64,000 nucleotides of DNA from Trema orientale. Taxonomy: Eukaryota > Streptophyta > Magnoliopsida > Rosales > Cannabaceae. Shown one piece after another: positions 1 through 10,850 of the stretch (its first letter is position 1; the number at the start of each line of letters is the position of its first letter). The stretch spans positions 626,663 through 690,662 of the forward strand of contig JXTC01000136.1 of assembly GCA_002914845.1 (NCBI GenBank), given 5' to 3'. The notes under the pieces are model-generated. The model searched no databases. It saw only the letters and a list, made by a program, of their open reading frames with translations, and was not told the DNA's origin. Both the position numbers and the translations under genes were made by a program.

Positions 1-109
1 AAAATTTGAATCTTTGCTTTTAAACTGACGTTTTGTTATATATTATAAATATTCAAGCCAAATTATTTAAAAAAAAAAAAAAAAAGAGCAGAGGGAGAGA
101 GAGCGAGAC
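1..109 (-). other. Intron 1 of the MYB gene (partial)
   Basis: This follows the donor at 109/108 on the minus strand and holds a CT-rich stretch and a homopolymer T run (A on the plus strand, about 69-85). No second exon is visible before the window edge. Confidence 0.75.
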
Positions 110-245
110 CAGCTTTTCTTGGCAAAGCAATCCAATTTCCACCAGTGCCATGAGTCTCAAGATAAGTCTTGAGAGTAGCGTCTTCTTCAGGTGACCATGG
201 CCCTCTCTTTACGTTAGCTTTGTCACAACATGGAGCTCTTCCCAT
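110..245 (-). CDS. R2R3-MYB transcription factor, first coding exon (partial gene)
   Basis: The exon reads from ATG at 245 down to 110 and encodes the start of an R2R3-MYB nuclear DNA-binding protein. It opens [22 protein letters not shown] and runs through most of repeat R2 ([14 protein letters not shown]). A splice donor (G|GTCTCG) follows the first base of the next codon at 110/109, the classical position of MYB intron 1. The remaining R2, all of R3 and the C-terminal domain lie off the left edge. The [10 protein letters not shown] signature and [13 protein letters not shown] start fit the subgroup 14-type MYBs (RAX/MYB36/MYB68/MYB84/MYB87 relatives), which act in axillary meristem, root endodermis and organ-boundary programmes. 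That placement is inference from about 45 residues and the exact orthologue is not decided. Family membership is firm. Confidence 0.9.
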
Positions 246-667
246 GGCTATAAATTAATACCTAATATATGTACAAGTACTGATCTGTTTATATATAATC
301 TATATGTATATATGGACATATATCTCTCACTCAGGGGCAGACCCAAAACGAAACCCCAAATATACAAGGACAAGACTTACTTTGTGTTTGAGTGGATACA
401 GGAAATTATTAAGACGAAAAATCAGCTTCTAGCTAGCTCTGCTGTTCAAGGCTTTATAAAGTGGGTGGCGCATTTAAAAAAGCTTGACTTTGTTTGAGCG
501 ACCTATCCTTTGTTATTATCATGATTTCTTTTTTTCATATTGAATTACTCTAAATAATTTTCGAGTTTAATATTTATATCTTATTTCTCAAGATAGAGGG
601 ACCCAGTCAACTTCACACATATAGGGTGTGTTGACTTTACTGAGTGCAACTCAACTATATGATCTAT
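246..667 (-). promoter_or_regulatory. 5' leader and core promoter of the MYB gene
   Basis: On the minus strand a strong TATA-type motif (TTTATAAAG at about 453-461, in a GC-richer setting) lies about 210 bp before the ATG, with a weaker TATATATA stretch near 290-298. The first would give a leader of roughly 170-190 nt. Assignment is by motif and distance only; no transcription start is proven. Confidence 0.4.
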
Positions 668-870
668 ATATAAAACTCGAGTAACACTAGGGACACCACT
701 AACTCACACAAAAAACTTACACCACATGAGTTGGCATTCATATCAATCACTAAATTTTGAATGGTGTGGTCCACTCATAGATAAAATAGTAATTTTATTA
801 GATGTCACATCATTGGTGTAACTTTTTGGTGCAACTTTTTGGTGTCCCAATCATTTTTCATAAAACTCAC
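668..870. mobile_element. Small MITE, family M1 (ends GGGACACCA / TGGTGTCCC)
   Basis: The left end carries GGGACACCACT...AACTTACACC and the right end its imperfect inverse GGTGTAACTT...TTGGTGTCCC. The core (ATCACTAAATTTTGAATGG, then GATGTCACATCATTGGTGTAA) recurs at 37635-37815, and similar ends occur at 16415-16590. No coding capacity. Non-autonomous DNA transposon; superfamily not resolved. Confidence 0.55.
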
Positions 871-909
871 CCCCGGCCAAAAAAAAAAAAAAGAAAAAGT
901 GAACTATAA

Positions 910-1343
910 GGACTTGTTTGGATTCACTTCCAATTTTTTGTTTAAATAAATTGAAAACAAAAGTAAAATTTTTGTTTTGATTTTCAATTTTTATAAGCAA
1001 AAAATATGCTTGGCAAACTTTATTTCACTACTTGTTTTCAGAAATAATAAAGTACAAATAATGATAGAGAAAATCATATAGACTTATTTTTATGTATGTG
1101 TATACATATATGTATGTATGCACTTGTGTACAAATATTTGTATGTTCTTTTGTTTTTGAAATTTGTTTAAAAAAATAAAGGTATTAGAAATTTTTTGTTA
1201 CCACTTTTTTTGAAATTTTTGGTAACAATTTTTAAAAACAAAAAACAAAGCCAAAGTTGCCAAGCAAACTTTTAAATTTTTTTTTCATTTTTCTATTTTA
1301 AAAAAACGAAAAACAGAAAACAAAAGTGAATCCAAGCAAACCC
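910..1343. mobile_element. MITE, family M2 (ends GGACTTGTTTGGATTCACTT), copy 1
   Basis: About 434 bp with terminal inverted repeats: GGACTTGTTTGGATTCACTT at the left and AAGTGAATCCAAGCAAACCC at the right. An almost colinear second copy lies at 40113-40546, sharing end and internal motifs such as AATAATGATAGAGAAA and TTGTATGTTCTTTTGTTTTT. The GTTTGG ends suggest a Tourist/PIF-Harbinger type. TAA precedes and TTA follows, so the target duplication is not cleanly resolved. No gene inside. Confidence 0.75.
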
Positions 1344-1682
1344 TTAACTAGTCGTTCGTGTTTGCTTCAATTATTTTATTATATACTTTAAGAAAATTAT
1401 TGTTTTTAACAATATTAATACCCCCAGCTTTTTTTTTTTTTTTTTCCATTTTCAGATTTCATTCTGTAATATTACAGTTTTCTAGTCATGTATGTCAAGC
1501 ATTTAGCTAGGAAACTATAATATTAATTACTAACCATTAGTTAATTAGAAATTCATCATGAATTTAATATTCTCATCAAGCTTTTTTTTCTCCCTCGTGG
1601 AAAAGAGATGGAGATAATTTTTTTTAATATTCTCCATTATTATACTTTTAATTTGGAAATAAGCAGTTAATAATATTATTAT

Positions 1683-1823
1683 TTTTTTTTAAAAAGTGGG
1701 GCTTAACTAATAGTCTTCACTTATTACAAATTAAAGAAAAATATTAACTACTATTCAATCACCACCACACCTCATTAGAGAGGACCAAGATCTCATGTAC
1801 TAAATGCTCTTACCACTTGAGCC
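1683..1823 (-). mobile_element. tRNA-derived SINE (diverged copy)
   Basis: On the minus strand it starts GAGGCTCAAGTGGTAAGAGC (A-box-like) and ends AATAAGTGAAGACTATTAGTT followed by AAGCCCCAC and a T/A-rich tail. That 3' region matches the SINE copies at 9481-9646 and 60190-60359. Target duplication not found and B box weak, so it looks old. Confidence 0.55.
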
Positions 1824-1944
1824 TCTATATATATATCACCACCGTAGGATATTAGATCTAACGGATTAAACCACTATAACCATTCATAGGTAAATATTGT
1901 TGTAACCATTTAAACCAAACCTATATATATATATATATATATAT

Positions 1945-2193
1945 GTTGCCAATCCAGTAGGTATTTTTTTTTTTACCTATGTATAGGTATTTTTTTTTTT
2001 AGCTGTTGGATCATCATCTAATAGTGATCCAACGGCTATAATGAGGTGCATAAAAAGACGTGCATCATTAATGCTATTTCTCTCTCTTATTTTTTATAAT
2101 AAAAAAATGTGCATGATAAATTTTCATTGGCCAAATTGATATCTGTGCATAGATAAAAAATAAAAAAATAAAAAAATCTACTGAATTGGTGCC
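1945..2193. mobile_element. MITE with T-rich inverted ends and inner palindrome
   Basis: The left end GTTGCCAATCCAGTAGGTATTTT is mirrored by AAAATCTACTGAATTGGTGCCC at the right, both against TA-rich flanks. Inside, GTTGGATCA...TGATCCAAC forms a further hairpin (2007-2036). About 250 bp, no coding capacity. Confidence 0.6.
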
Positions 2194-2867
2194 CATATAT
2201 ATAATATGAGAGCGACCAAAACTAGACAAATTTATTTATATTTTGAAGGATATCAACTCTATATATATATAGATATATAGATATATTCGGATTCCACCGC
2301 TACAAATTAATATATGCTAGCAAAACATATAGTTTTTAAACATGTCATGGATTAAGCGAACTGCATCCTTAAAAGTTTACGGTCAACAAGGGACAGCTAC
2401 ATTAGTAAAGCTACTAATGTCAAGATTCCATACATGTTTGGTGTTTTTCTCTCTCTCAATTTGTTTTTCTTTCTCTTAATTTGTTTTTCTTTCTTTAATT
2501 AATGAAATGGGAATAATAGTATAATATCTCATGTTTTACGAGTTCACATGCTTCGCTTTGAGAAGATTACGTCATCTAGTGGGTCACAGACTCACATGGT
2601 AAATATACAAGACGCAACACGATAATTTTGGCGTTTCCAACCGACAAAACCCCACATCGTTTATGTATGTTGTTTCCTCAATATAATCCTTTGACTAGCC
2701 TAAAAGTGACAAATCCACGTACTTTAAATCAGTTTTTAACTTTGATTTTGGTTGTCTTTGTTCAACCTTGAATATGAATGCGACAACAGCTTGAACAATT
2801 AAGGACCAACAACAAAATATATTTGAACAAATTTGGTCCATGAGTCTCTTTAGTGGGATAGTTAGAT
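2194..2867. other. Intergenic, nothing recognised
   Basis: AT-rich single-copy-looking sequence with CT-rich runs near 2450-2500. No ORF of note, RNA gene or clear repeat seen. Confidence 0.5.
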
Positions 2868-2925
2868 AATTATCTATGGTAAGTCCTCCAAAAAAAAAAA
2901 AAAAACAAATTATCTATGGTAAGTC
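2868..2925 (+). mobile_element. Poly(A)-only retro-insertion scar
   Basis: An identical 18-bp direct repeat (AATTATCTATGGTAAGTC at 2868-2885 and 2908-2925) brackets 22 bp that are CTCC, a run of A, and CA. This is what an extremely 5'-truncated LINE/SINE insertion leaves: target-site duplication plus tail. No element body remains to name a family. Confidence 0.6.
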
Positions 2926-3202
2926 ACACATCAATTGAGTAAATATTCATATTTTCAATTCTATAACCAAATTAGCTGAGTAAACCAATTTTACATGTGT
3001 ATATTTGACATAGTTAACCCGATATTTATACCAAGTAAATCAATTTTTGCATTGGGTATATAGGTTTATTAACTAATATACTCAATTATTTTGCTAATTG
3101 AGTTTAAAAAAATGGATATTTGTTTTAAAAGCCCACATTTTGCCAAAAGCCCCTTTTATAAATACCTCTTACGAATTTTGGATAAATTACACGATCCACA
3201 TT

Positions 3203-3210
3203 GGTACTCA

Positions 3211-3242
<32 letters not shown>

Positions 3243-3259
3243 GATGGAGGTACTCAAGT
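3203..3259 (-). mobile_element. Second poly(A)-only retro-insertion scar (poly-T on plus strand)
   Basis: The direct repeat GGTACTCAAGT (3203-3213 and 3249-3259) brackets about 35 bp, nearly all T, plus GATGGA. Same architecture as the scar at 2868-2925 but in opposite orientation. Confidence 0.5.
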
Positions 3260-3567
3260 CTTTAAACATAGCAAAAATTTCTGTTTGGACCTGAAAATTA
3301 CAAAATATATTTCACTTTGGGATTATGAAAACAAAAAACATTTCGTTGCATTTTTGGTGTACATTCAAATTTTACCTAAAATGTCATCTCCTGGATTAAG
3401 AGAATTTCAATTTACATTCACATTTCACCTAGCTATCATGATGATATCCCTAGAATTTTGACTCAATGGTGACAATTGTATATAAAATTATAAACTAAAA
3501 CTTAAAAGAATGATTTTGTTACTTTTTAAAATCAAAGGTGGATTGTTTTATTTAATCAAAATCCATG

Positions 3568-3689
3568 AAATGTATTTATGCAACTATCTCTTTTTGAAAA
3601 ACAATGTTAAAATGTATTTATGCAGCTATCTCTTTGAAAAACAATGTTAAAATGTATTTATGCAACTATCTCTTCGAAAAACAATGTTA
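3568..3689. repeat. Tandem repeat, three 40-42-bp units
   Basis: Three head-to-tail units start at about 3568, 3610 and 3650, each AAATGTATTTATGCA-CTATCTCTT-GAAAAACAATGTT. Units differ at only a few bases. No function evident. Confidence 0.85.
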
Positions 3690-4416
3690 GGGGGGGAAAA
3701 AAATCTTCCAAAAGAACACAAAAATTATTGGCTAGTTCTAAAGTGACCATTGTCATTATTCAGTATCAACTTGAAGATTTTTCTCCAAAAATTGTGATCT
3801 TTCAGTTGGGACTTTGGGGTGGACCACAAATAAACAATGAAATTCCTTCATAAATCACGCTACCTTTGAACATGATGATAGTAATTTTTAAAGTGAGTTT
3901 TCTGAAGTTTGAAACTACCAACAGCTACCTTAAAAGAGAACATGTATATATTATATCCATGGTAATAAAGGGGAGGTGAATTTGGACAAAAATTGACGGA
4001 TTCTGTTAATAAATAAATAAATAAATAAAGAGAAGCATTGGTCAATGGTCACACTAAAATTATTTGAATTTAACCCATATGAGAGTGAACTTCCATGGCC
4101 ATCTTTTTGACTTCTTTATTTCTGGTCTGTTGTTTTTTCTCGTTTTAGTCTAAGATTCCAAGGCATGGTCTATAAATCATTGAGATCGTTTCTTCTTTTT
4201 AATTCGTTTAAGTTAACTTCAAAGAAAGAAAAAATGTTCTCATCTGCTGGTTCCATTTTCTTCCCTGTACAATGCACAAAGATTTCTCAATGAAAAAGTA
4301 TTTTGTCACAACAATATTTGCGATGAAAAGCTAAAGAAATACTATGAAAATGGAATGAAGTTGTTGTATAGTGTTACCAACTTACCACAGAAGGGTTGTT
4401 GTAGCATAGTAGGTTA
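3690..4416. other. Intergenic, nothing recognised
   Basis: AT-rich sequence with a G run near 3690 and an AATA microsatellite at about 4008-4029. No supported gene. Confidence 0.5.
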
Positions 4417-4421
4417 ATTAG

Positions 4422-4890
4422 TGTTGGAATTTGGCTAAATATTAAAAATATGAAAGAAGCCAAAGTCCCACATCAGTAGAAGATGGAGAAGAACAGAGGC
4501 TTAAGCCCTATATAAGGAAGTTATCTCTTTGGTTACTAATCAGCCCAAATCAGAAGCATTTCAAATATTTCTTTCTTCTGATTAAATTCTTTTATTTTCT
4601 CTTTGTGTTTTCTATATAAGGAGAGTGTTTTCTTTGTGTAAGAAGAGTGTTCAAAGAGTGTGGTGAAAGGTGTGAGGGGTCACTGGGTAGAAAAGAGAGA
4701 AATCTATGTGATTGTAGAAATTTTTCATATAGTAAAATTCTTTTTTGAGGGCATTTGGGAGTTTTTCACTTAAATTCTTGTGTTGTAGTGATTGTTTCTA
4801 TTCTTTGTTTTTATTTCTCTGTTATTCTGATATTTGTTGTTGAAGTGAAATCTTGGCACCGGCAAATCTGGGTCGATCAGATTCATAACA
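4422..4890 (+). repeat. 5' LTR of the gag-only element
   Basis: About 469 bp, starts TGTTGGAATTTGG and ends CATAACA. It contains CTATATAAGGA motifs as TATA-like boxes. Matches 6153-6668. Confidence 0.85.
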
Positions 4891-6152
4891 AGTGGTATTA
4901 AAGCAGGCAAGTTCTTCAGTGCACTGGAGCTTGTTGTAGTCTAAGAAATTTTTCTTAGTTTTTTTTAAGCGAGAGTGTAAAGCGAGATGTCAAGAATCAA
5001 GTTTTCAACTCCGGTTAGGGCCGATGTGGAGAATTTGATGGGAATATCAATTTTGGCTTGTGGCAAATACAAATCAAAGATTCGTTGATTCAATCGGGAT
5101 TACACAAGGCTTTGAAGGGCAGAGAGGCTTTAAAGGGCAGAGATTCTGAGAAATCCAGTATGAGCGATGAAGACTGGGAATATCTAGATGAGAGAGCTGC
5201 AAGTGCGATACACATGTCTTTGACCAAGAATGTTCTTGCCAATGTGCTTGGAATAACGACGGCTAAGGATTTTTAGGGAAAGCTTGAAGGGTTGTATCAA
5301 GCAAAGGGTGTCTCAAATTGAGTGTACCTGAAGGAACAGTTTCATACACTGCATATGAATGAAGGTACGAAAATTTTTGATCATCTAAGTGTCTTAAATA
5401 GTATCGTTTCTAAACTGGAGGCTATTGGAGTTAATATTGAAGATGAAGATAAAGCATTACGATTCATCTGGTCTCTTCCACCTTTCTATGAGCATATAAA
5501 ACCTATTTTGGTATATGGGAAAGAGACTGTAGTTTTTTCTGAGGTCACTAGTAAACTTTTGTCTGAAGAAAGAAGGCTAATGGGTGGTGGAAGTAATGTT
5601 CCATCTGAGAGTTCAGCATTAGCAGTTGACACTAGGAAGAAAAACTCTGAAAAAAAGAATATAATCTGCTGGGGGTGTAGACAATTTGGGCACTATAAAA
5701 GAAATTGTCAAAAAAGTGGAGCGGGTTCGGTTAAAATCTCCAAGTCTGATGATGCTGCTAATGTCTCTTACAGTGGAGATAATGATCTTATTCTTTGATT
5801 AGGATATGTACATCCTCATGGCATGCCACTAATCTCCAAAGATGTCATGAAAAAGGATGTGTTACTATTAGCGGCGGGTTCAGGATTCACAAGTTTGCAC
5901 ACGGGTATTGGTTTGGCATTGATGCAGGGTGTATAGTGGATGATGTCGATGCTGATGAGCTTCTAAAAAAAGCCAAATGGTGGAAGCTATATCATAATTT
6001 TTCAGCAAAATTTTTTCGATATGAGCCGAGGTAAAATTCTTACAATTCATTAATTCTAAGTGTGTATTCATATGGTGGAGTATGACTATCGGTAAAGACA
6101 GTGTTTGTAGCGGAAGCTATAGATATTTTCATTATTTAGTCAAGGTGGAGAT

Positions 6153-6668
6153 TGTTAGAATTTGGCTAAATATTAAAAATATGAAAGAAGCCAAACTCCC
6201 ACATCGGTAGAAGATGGAGAGGAACGGAGGCTTGAACCCTATATAAGGAGGTCATCTCCTTGGTTACTAATCACCCCAAATCAGTAGCATTTCAACTATT
6301 TCTTTCTTCTGATTAAATTCCTTTCTTTTTTCTTTGTATTTTCTATATAAGGAGAGTGTTTTCTTTGTGTAAGAGGAGTGTTCACAGAGTGTGATGAAAG
6401 GTATGAGTGAGAGAGTATTTGTGAGAGTACTGGGTATATTGGGGTCATTGAGTAGAAAAGAGGAAAATCTATGCGATTGTAGAAATTTTTTATATAGTGA
6501 AATTCTTTTCTGAGGACAGTGGTTTTTCTCCTGATTTGAGAGTTTTCCACTTAAATTCTTGTGTTGTGGTGATTGTTTCTATTCCCTGTTTTTATTTCTC
6601 TGTTATTCTGATACTCGTTCAAGTGAGGTCCTGGGAGCGGCGAATCTGGGTCGGTCAGATTCCCAACA
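6153..6668 (+). repeat. 3' LTR of the gag-only element
   Basis: About 516 bp, starts TGTTAGAATTTGG and ends CCCAACA. Longer than the 5' LTR mainly through a stretch rich in GTGAGAG near 6400-6440. Confidence 0.85.
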
Positions 6669-6673
6669 ATTAG

Positions 6674-8059
6674 GACGTTTCTTCTCTTTCTCCAATTCGA
6701 TAATGCATAACCCTCACTTGAAAGGTCGTTATATGGAGTTATTACAACGAGACTCAAAATATGGGTGCAAGTTTCATAAAAATGAGATATGGAAGATGGT
6801 ATTTATGGTTTAAATTATGTTTGGTAAAGAGGAAAATAGAGAGGAAAGAAAAGGCAGAAAGGAAAAATGGAGAGTAACTGAAAGGAAAAAAAATAAAAAA
6901 AAAAAATAGTTGTTTATTCTGAGAGAAAGGAGAAGTAAACAAAAGTGAATAGAAAAAATTGGTAGGGCATACTTAATATTTCTCCCCCAAAATGGAGGGA
7001 AAAGAGATCGGAAAAAGTTACATAAGTTGATAAGGAAGCTAAAACTATCATTCTAAACCAAACTTTAAATAGTAATAACATAAGGGTGAAATAATCATTT
7101 TAAATTCAACTAATTTTCTTTCCTCCCTTTATACATACTATTGTACACAAATTTTCTAATTGCTCGACAAGAAGCTAGCTCATTCAAAGCTGGTCGAGAT
7201 CGAAGAGATCATTTCTACTCGATAAGCAAGCAGATCTCCAAACTGAGATTTTCATTAATTCAAACTGAGATTTTCATGGATATTCGTATGTAGCTTGGGA
7301 AAATCAGATCAAATCTCCACCAATTAAGATATTTCATGATTTTATACTATTAATTTGAAATATTTCATGATTTTATGCTATTAATTTGAATTAATGTCAA
7401 ATATATGTCAGAGAAAGGGATTGAACCTAGGATACTCAGTGAATAACAGAAACTATAGTAGACTTATATTTTTTGTTCGAAAAGTTGAACTACTTTAAAA
7501 ATCCTCTTGTGTTCTTATTTTATTGAATTTTCATACTTATTCTTAATCCCGCTATTATACCAATTTTTAATATCAATGTATATCAAACAACTATGGAGAA
7601 GAGATATTTCCTTTCTATTATACACATTTTCTCTTCATGCTATTTTTTTCTTTTCCTCCAATTTTGTATCCTCTCTACCAAGTATAGCCTTAAACTCAAC
7701 TATTACAAGAATGAGAGAAATTAAATAGCAAACACGAGATTTTATTAATAAAAGTTCTAAATAATTTACAGGTAATGATTAGAATATATATATATACACA
7801 CTTTCAAAATAAAAAAAGTTAGAATATAAATACTAGGATCTCTATTCTCAGACATCTTCTTCTATTTTTTAATACACGTGATGTGACACGTGAGTTATTG
7901 ATGTATATTTTAATATCATATGATGTGATGTGATATGCGAGTTATTACTATTTTATTGATAAATATTTAAACTATACCATAATCACATTTATCAGTTTAT
8001 TGATGACAACTTATGTACCAGCTTAGTTGATATTAGGGAAAAAAAAAAAAAACACAAAA
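6674..8059. other. Intergenic with a possible MITE at 6808-7080
   Basis: TTATGTTTGGTAAAGAGG near 6810 and CTAAACCAAACTTTAAAT near 7060 could be imperfect inverted ends of a GA-rich MITE, and the left end resembles 62218. Otherwise AT-rich with a small duplication (ATATTTCATGATTTTA near 7329 and 7366). No gene supported. Confidence 0.35.
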
Positions 8060-8829
8060 AAGACAAAAGAAAAAAAAAAGGTATTCGTAGTATTTTTCGG
8101 AAAAATAACTATCAAAATACTATCAACCAAATTTCCTCGAAAAGCATTTGTAATGTACGTGATTTACGACATGGAAATTTGCATAGGGCATTTGCATTTG
8201 AGAAAATTACATATGATACGGCTTTCTATTACTTTTTCACAAAAATACGACATATGGCCTTCAAATATTCGAAAAATACGGGCCCTTTTGGTTTCTATAC
8301 TGCCTGATATAATCAGACACAAAAAAAAAGAAAAAAAAAAAAGAGAAAAACTAAATAAGTGGTGCAGCGCACTACTACACCTGGCATGTAAAGTCAGTCC
8401 GTCCTAGCTGCTTTTCATTCTTTCTTGTTTTCGTTTTTCGCGCCTAACGAAGTCTGAAGCGCCCAGGTCCATTTTGTCCGTATTTTTCTAAAATTTCTAC
8501 CCGTTTGTCGTAATTTTTAATATTTCTTTAGGGTCCCGTATTTTTAAAAGGTGGACAAGTTTTTCCCGTATAAGTGTAAAAAGCCCTTTGCATTTTGATC
8601 CTGGGACTGAAATAGTACCAAACCAATCTATGGTTCAAAGGCCAGCCCAACAAGAGCGCCACACAACTAGGCTGATTATAGTGAAGCCCAGCATAGCCCA
8701 ACTAATCCATCCGAACTTAAAGGGATTTGAAAAGGTGAAAATGAAGGCCACGTTACGGCGTTTTTCTAAGGGTTTCTATCACTTTTACATATAAAACACT
8801 AAAAGAATTACAAAAATACGGAACTCAGG
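8060..8829. other. Degenerate repeat-derived sequence
   Basis: Recurrent AAAATACGG / CCGTATTTTT motifs in both orientations (about 8090, 8275, 8490, 8545, 8815) suggest decayed repeat material. GC is somewhat higher at 8380-8480 and 8600-8740. The open frame at 8027-8407 starts in a poly-A run and has no recognisable domain. Confidence 0.4.
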
Positions 8830-9110
8830 TTTTTTTCAAATTTTCATACAATTTTTATTAGAAAATATCATTTTTTAAAAAATATTTAGAAAAATACCAT
8901 TTTTTAAAAAATAGTTACTAGTTACCGGTTTCTAGAAACTTGCTACTAGTTACTAGTTACCAGTTATATACTAGTTATAAATACCTTTAGTTACTAGTTA
9001 CTAGTTTCTGGAAACTGGTTACCAGAAATTGGTTACTATTTTAAAAAATAGTATTTTTCTAAATAGTTTTTAAAAAAATAGTATTTAACTATTAAAAACC
9101 GTACCGCACC
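8830..9110. repeat. Hairpin repeat with TAACTAGT core, copy A
   Basis: The left arm (ATTAGAAAATATCATTTTTT, AAATATTTAGAAAAATACC) and right arm (GTATTTTTCTAAATAGTTTTT) are imperfect inverted repeats around a core of GTTACTAGTTACTAGTTACC and its inverse GGTTACC. Related copies: 11590-11935, 11965-12245, 12480-12745. Confidence 0.6.
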
Positions 9111-9468
9111 TTAAAAAAACTTAAACCACCGTATTTTTCAAATTTTTTTCAAAATTACCGTATAATGTATAATTTCCCTTTTTCTAAAAGAATAGATTTG
9201 TTACAGAAATCTAGGCCCATACTGTTAAAACTTGAAAAAGTGATTAGGACACTTTTACTTACTTTTTGAGGAAAAAATGGCGAAAATACGACTTAAGAGA
9301 GAGGTATAATTTTTGTACGATTAAAAGAGACATTTTCTCTAAAATCTGGATACTAAAGGCCACGGTGGCAAACTTATAAATATTAACAACATTTTAAAGT
9401 AACTTTATTATTAAAAGAAACAATGATGGAAAACTTATTGCCATAATAGTTAGACCCCAATTGATTTC
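9111..9468. other. Repeat-flanking sequence, nothing recognised
   Basis: More CCGTATTTTTCAAATTTT motifs, then unremarkable AT-rich DNA. No gene. Confidence 0.4.
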
Positions 9469-9658
9469 CTCCTCTCTCAATTTTTTTTCCCCCCCAAAAA
9501 GTGAGGTTTAACTAATGACTACCACTTATTACAAATTTAAAGAAAAATATCACACACACACACACTACCAAGGCTTGAACTCCTGACTCCACAAACTCAC
9601 ACACACATCTCTAAATCCTTGGACCAACTGAGCTAACCCCAATTAGCTCCCCTCTCAA
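9469..9658 (-). mobile_element. tRNA-derived SINE with target duplication
   Basis: On the minus strand the body (about 9646-9481) starts CTAATTGGGGTTAGCTCAG. It carries an A box (TTAGCTCAGTTGG), a B box (GAGTTCAAGCC), GT microsatellite stretches and the 3' segment ATTTGTAATAAGTGGTAGTC then ATTAGTTAAACCTCACTTTTT. It is flanked by CTCCTCTCTCAA (9469-9480) and CTCCCCTCTCAA (9647-9658), a one-mismatch target duplication. Same family as 60190-60359. Confidence 0.8.
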
Positions 9659-9689
9659 GTTCAAACCATGGCACTACAATTTTTATAGT

Positions 9690-10250
9690 TTATGCTTTTC
9701 TTTTTCTTTTCTTTTTTGTTCCTAAACTCTTTATATCTTCGATTCATTTTTTTGCCCACCTTTCTAAATTTATTATATTCTATTATTATATTCCATTTTC
9801 ATAGTTTACGCTTTTTTTGTTATTATATTCATTGTCTCATCATAGAAAACCAGTTTAGTTTATACATAGTACAATGTCTTATATGTAAGTAAATCACAGG
9901 AAACTATAAAGTTTTCAAAAAATCACAAAAGTTTTCAAGAAACCAGTTTGGTTTTTTTTTAGCAAAATGCTCTCTATGTAAGTAAATCACATGAAACAAC
10001 AAAGGTTTTCAGGAAACCAATTTACGTCATTTTTTCTTCTTTTTTTTAATTATTACATTCTTTATCTCTTTAATTCCTTTTTCTATTTTTTTGTCAGTCC
10101 TTTAAAATTTATTATATTCCATTATTATATTCAATTTTCATAGTTTGCGCTTTTTTCTTTTTCTTTTTTATTATTCTTTATCTTTTTAATTTCTTTTTTT
10201 CATTTTTTCTCACCTTTCTCAATTTATTATATTCTATTATTATATTCCTG
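9690..10250. repeat. T-rich ~90-bp unit repeated three times inside the minisatellite region
   Basis: A unit containing AAATTTATTATATTC-ATTATTATATTC and CATAGTTT-CGCTTTTTT occurs at about 9725-9815, 10065-10160 and 10175-10250, separated by minisatellite units. This implies a duplicated higher-order block. Confidence 0.6.
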
Positions 10251-10850
10251 GAAACCTTTCTAGGAAACAAGTTGATTTCTTTTTAGCATAATGTCATGTA
10301 TATATGTAAATCACAGGAAATCAAAAATGTTTCAAGGAAATAATTTTGGTTTATGTGTAGTAAAATGTCCTATATATAAGTAAATACAGAAAACTACAAA
10401 GATTTTCAGAAAATCAGTTTGGTTTCCTTTTAGCAGAATGCTCTATTTGTAAATAAATCAAAGTAAACTAAAATAGTTTTCAGAGAGCTAGTTTACTTTA
10501 TGTGTAGTAGAATGTCTTGTATGTAAGTAAATCATAAGAAACCACAAAGGTTTCCTATAAACCAGTTTAGTTTTCTTTCAGCAGAATATTCTCTATCTAA
10601 GTAAATCATAAAAACTACAAAAGTTTCTTAGAATCCAGTTTGGTTTCTTTTTAGCGAAATGCCCTATATGTTGGTAAATCACAAGAAACCACAAAGATTT
10701 TCTAGAAACCAGTTTGGTTTTCTTTTAGCAGAATGCGATATATGTAAGTAAATCACAAGAAATTAAAAAAGTTTCTTGGAAACCAGTTTAGTTTCCTTTT
10801 AACGGAATACCTTGTATATAAGTAATTCAATTTGGTTTAGCAGAAACCAG
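9878..10850 (+). repeat. Degenerate ~75-bp minisatellite (GGTTTCC type), array 1
   Basis: About ten diverged units of the pattern GTAAGTAAATCACAGGAAAC...AAAGGTTTC-TGGAAACCAG then TTTGGTTTCCTTTTAGCAGAATG. From 10300 to 10800 the AAATCA landmark recurs at steps of about 72-78 bp. The array is broken near 10030-10250 by T-rich repeats. The same unit is found reverse-complemented at 18120-18660. No ORF runs through it. Confidence 0.8.

Larger units (their letters stand above)
4417..6673 (+). mobile_element. Short gag-only LTR retrotransposon fossil (Ty1/copia type)
   Basis: A full insertion outline: 5-bp target duplication ATTAG at 4417-4421 and 6669-6673, 5' LTR 4422-4890, 3' LTR 6153-6668, both TGTT...AACA. 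After the 5' LTR comes a primer-binding site matching initiator Met tRNA type (GTGGTATTAAAGC), and a purine-rich tract precedes the 3' LTR. The ~1.26-kb interior holds gag-like sequence (UBN2-type region, about 5040-5560) and a CCHC zinc knuckle (ICWGCRQFGHYKRNC, about 5660-5710). No protease, integrase or reverse transcriptase region is seen, so it would have depended on enzymes from a relative. The gag region is broken, with a few breaks. By eye the LTRs differ by roughly 8% over their first ~250 bp plus a length difference, suggesting an insertion some millions of years old (inference). Confidence 0.85.

Noticed and set aside
3091-3461. Two overlapping ORFs with poly-Phe runs
   Set aside because: The Phe run is the translated poly-T tract of the retro-insertion scar; no coding signal.
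8027-8407. 126-codon ORF
   Set aside because: Starts in a poly-A run, is lysine-rich by composition and lies in decayed repeat DNA.
10300-10800. A CRISPR-like array (regular repeats about 75 bp apart)
   Set aside because: Units are head-to-tail and diverged throughout with no unique spacers. This is a plant minisatellite.
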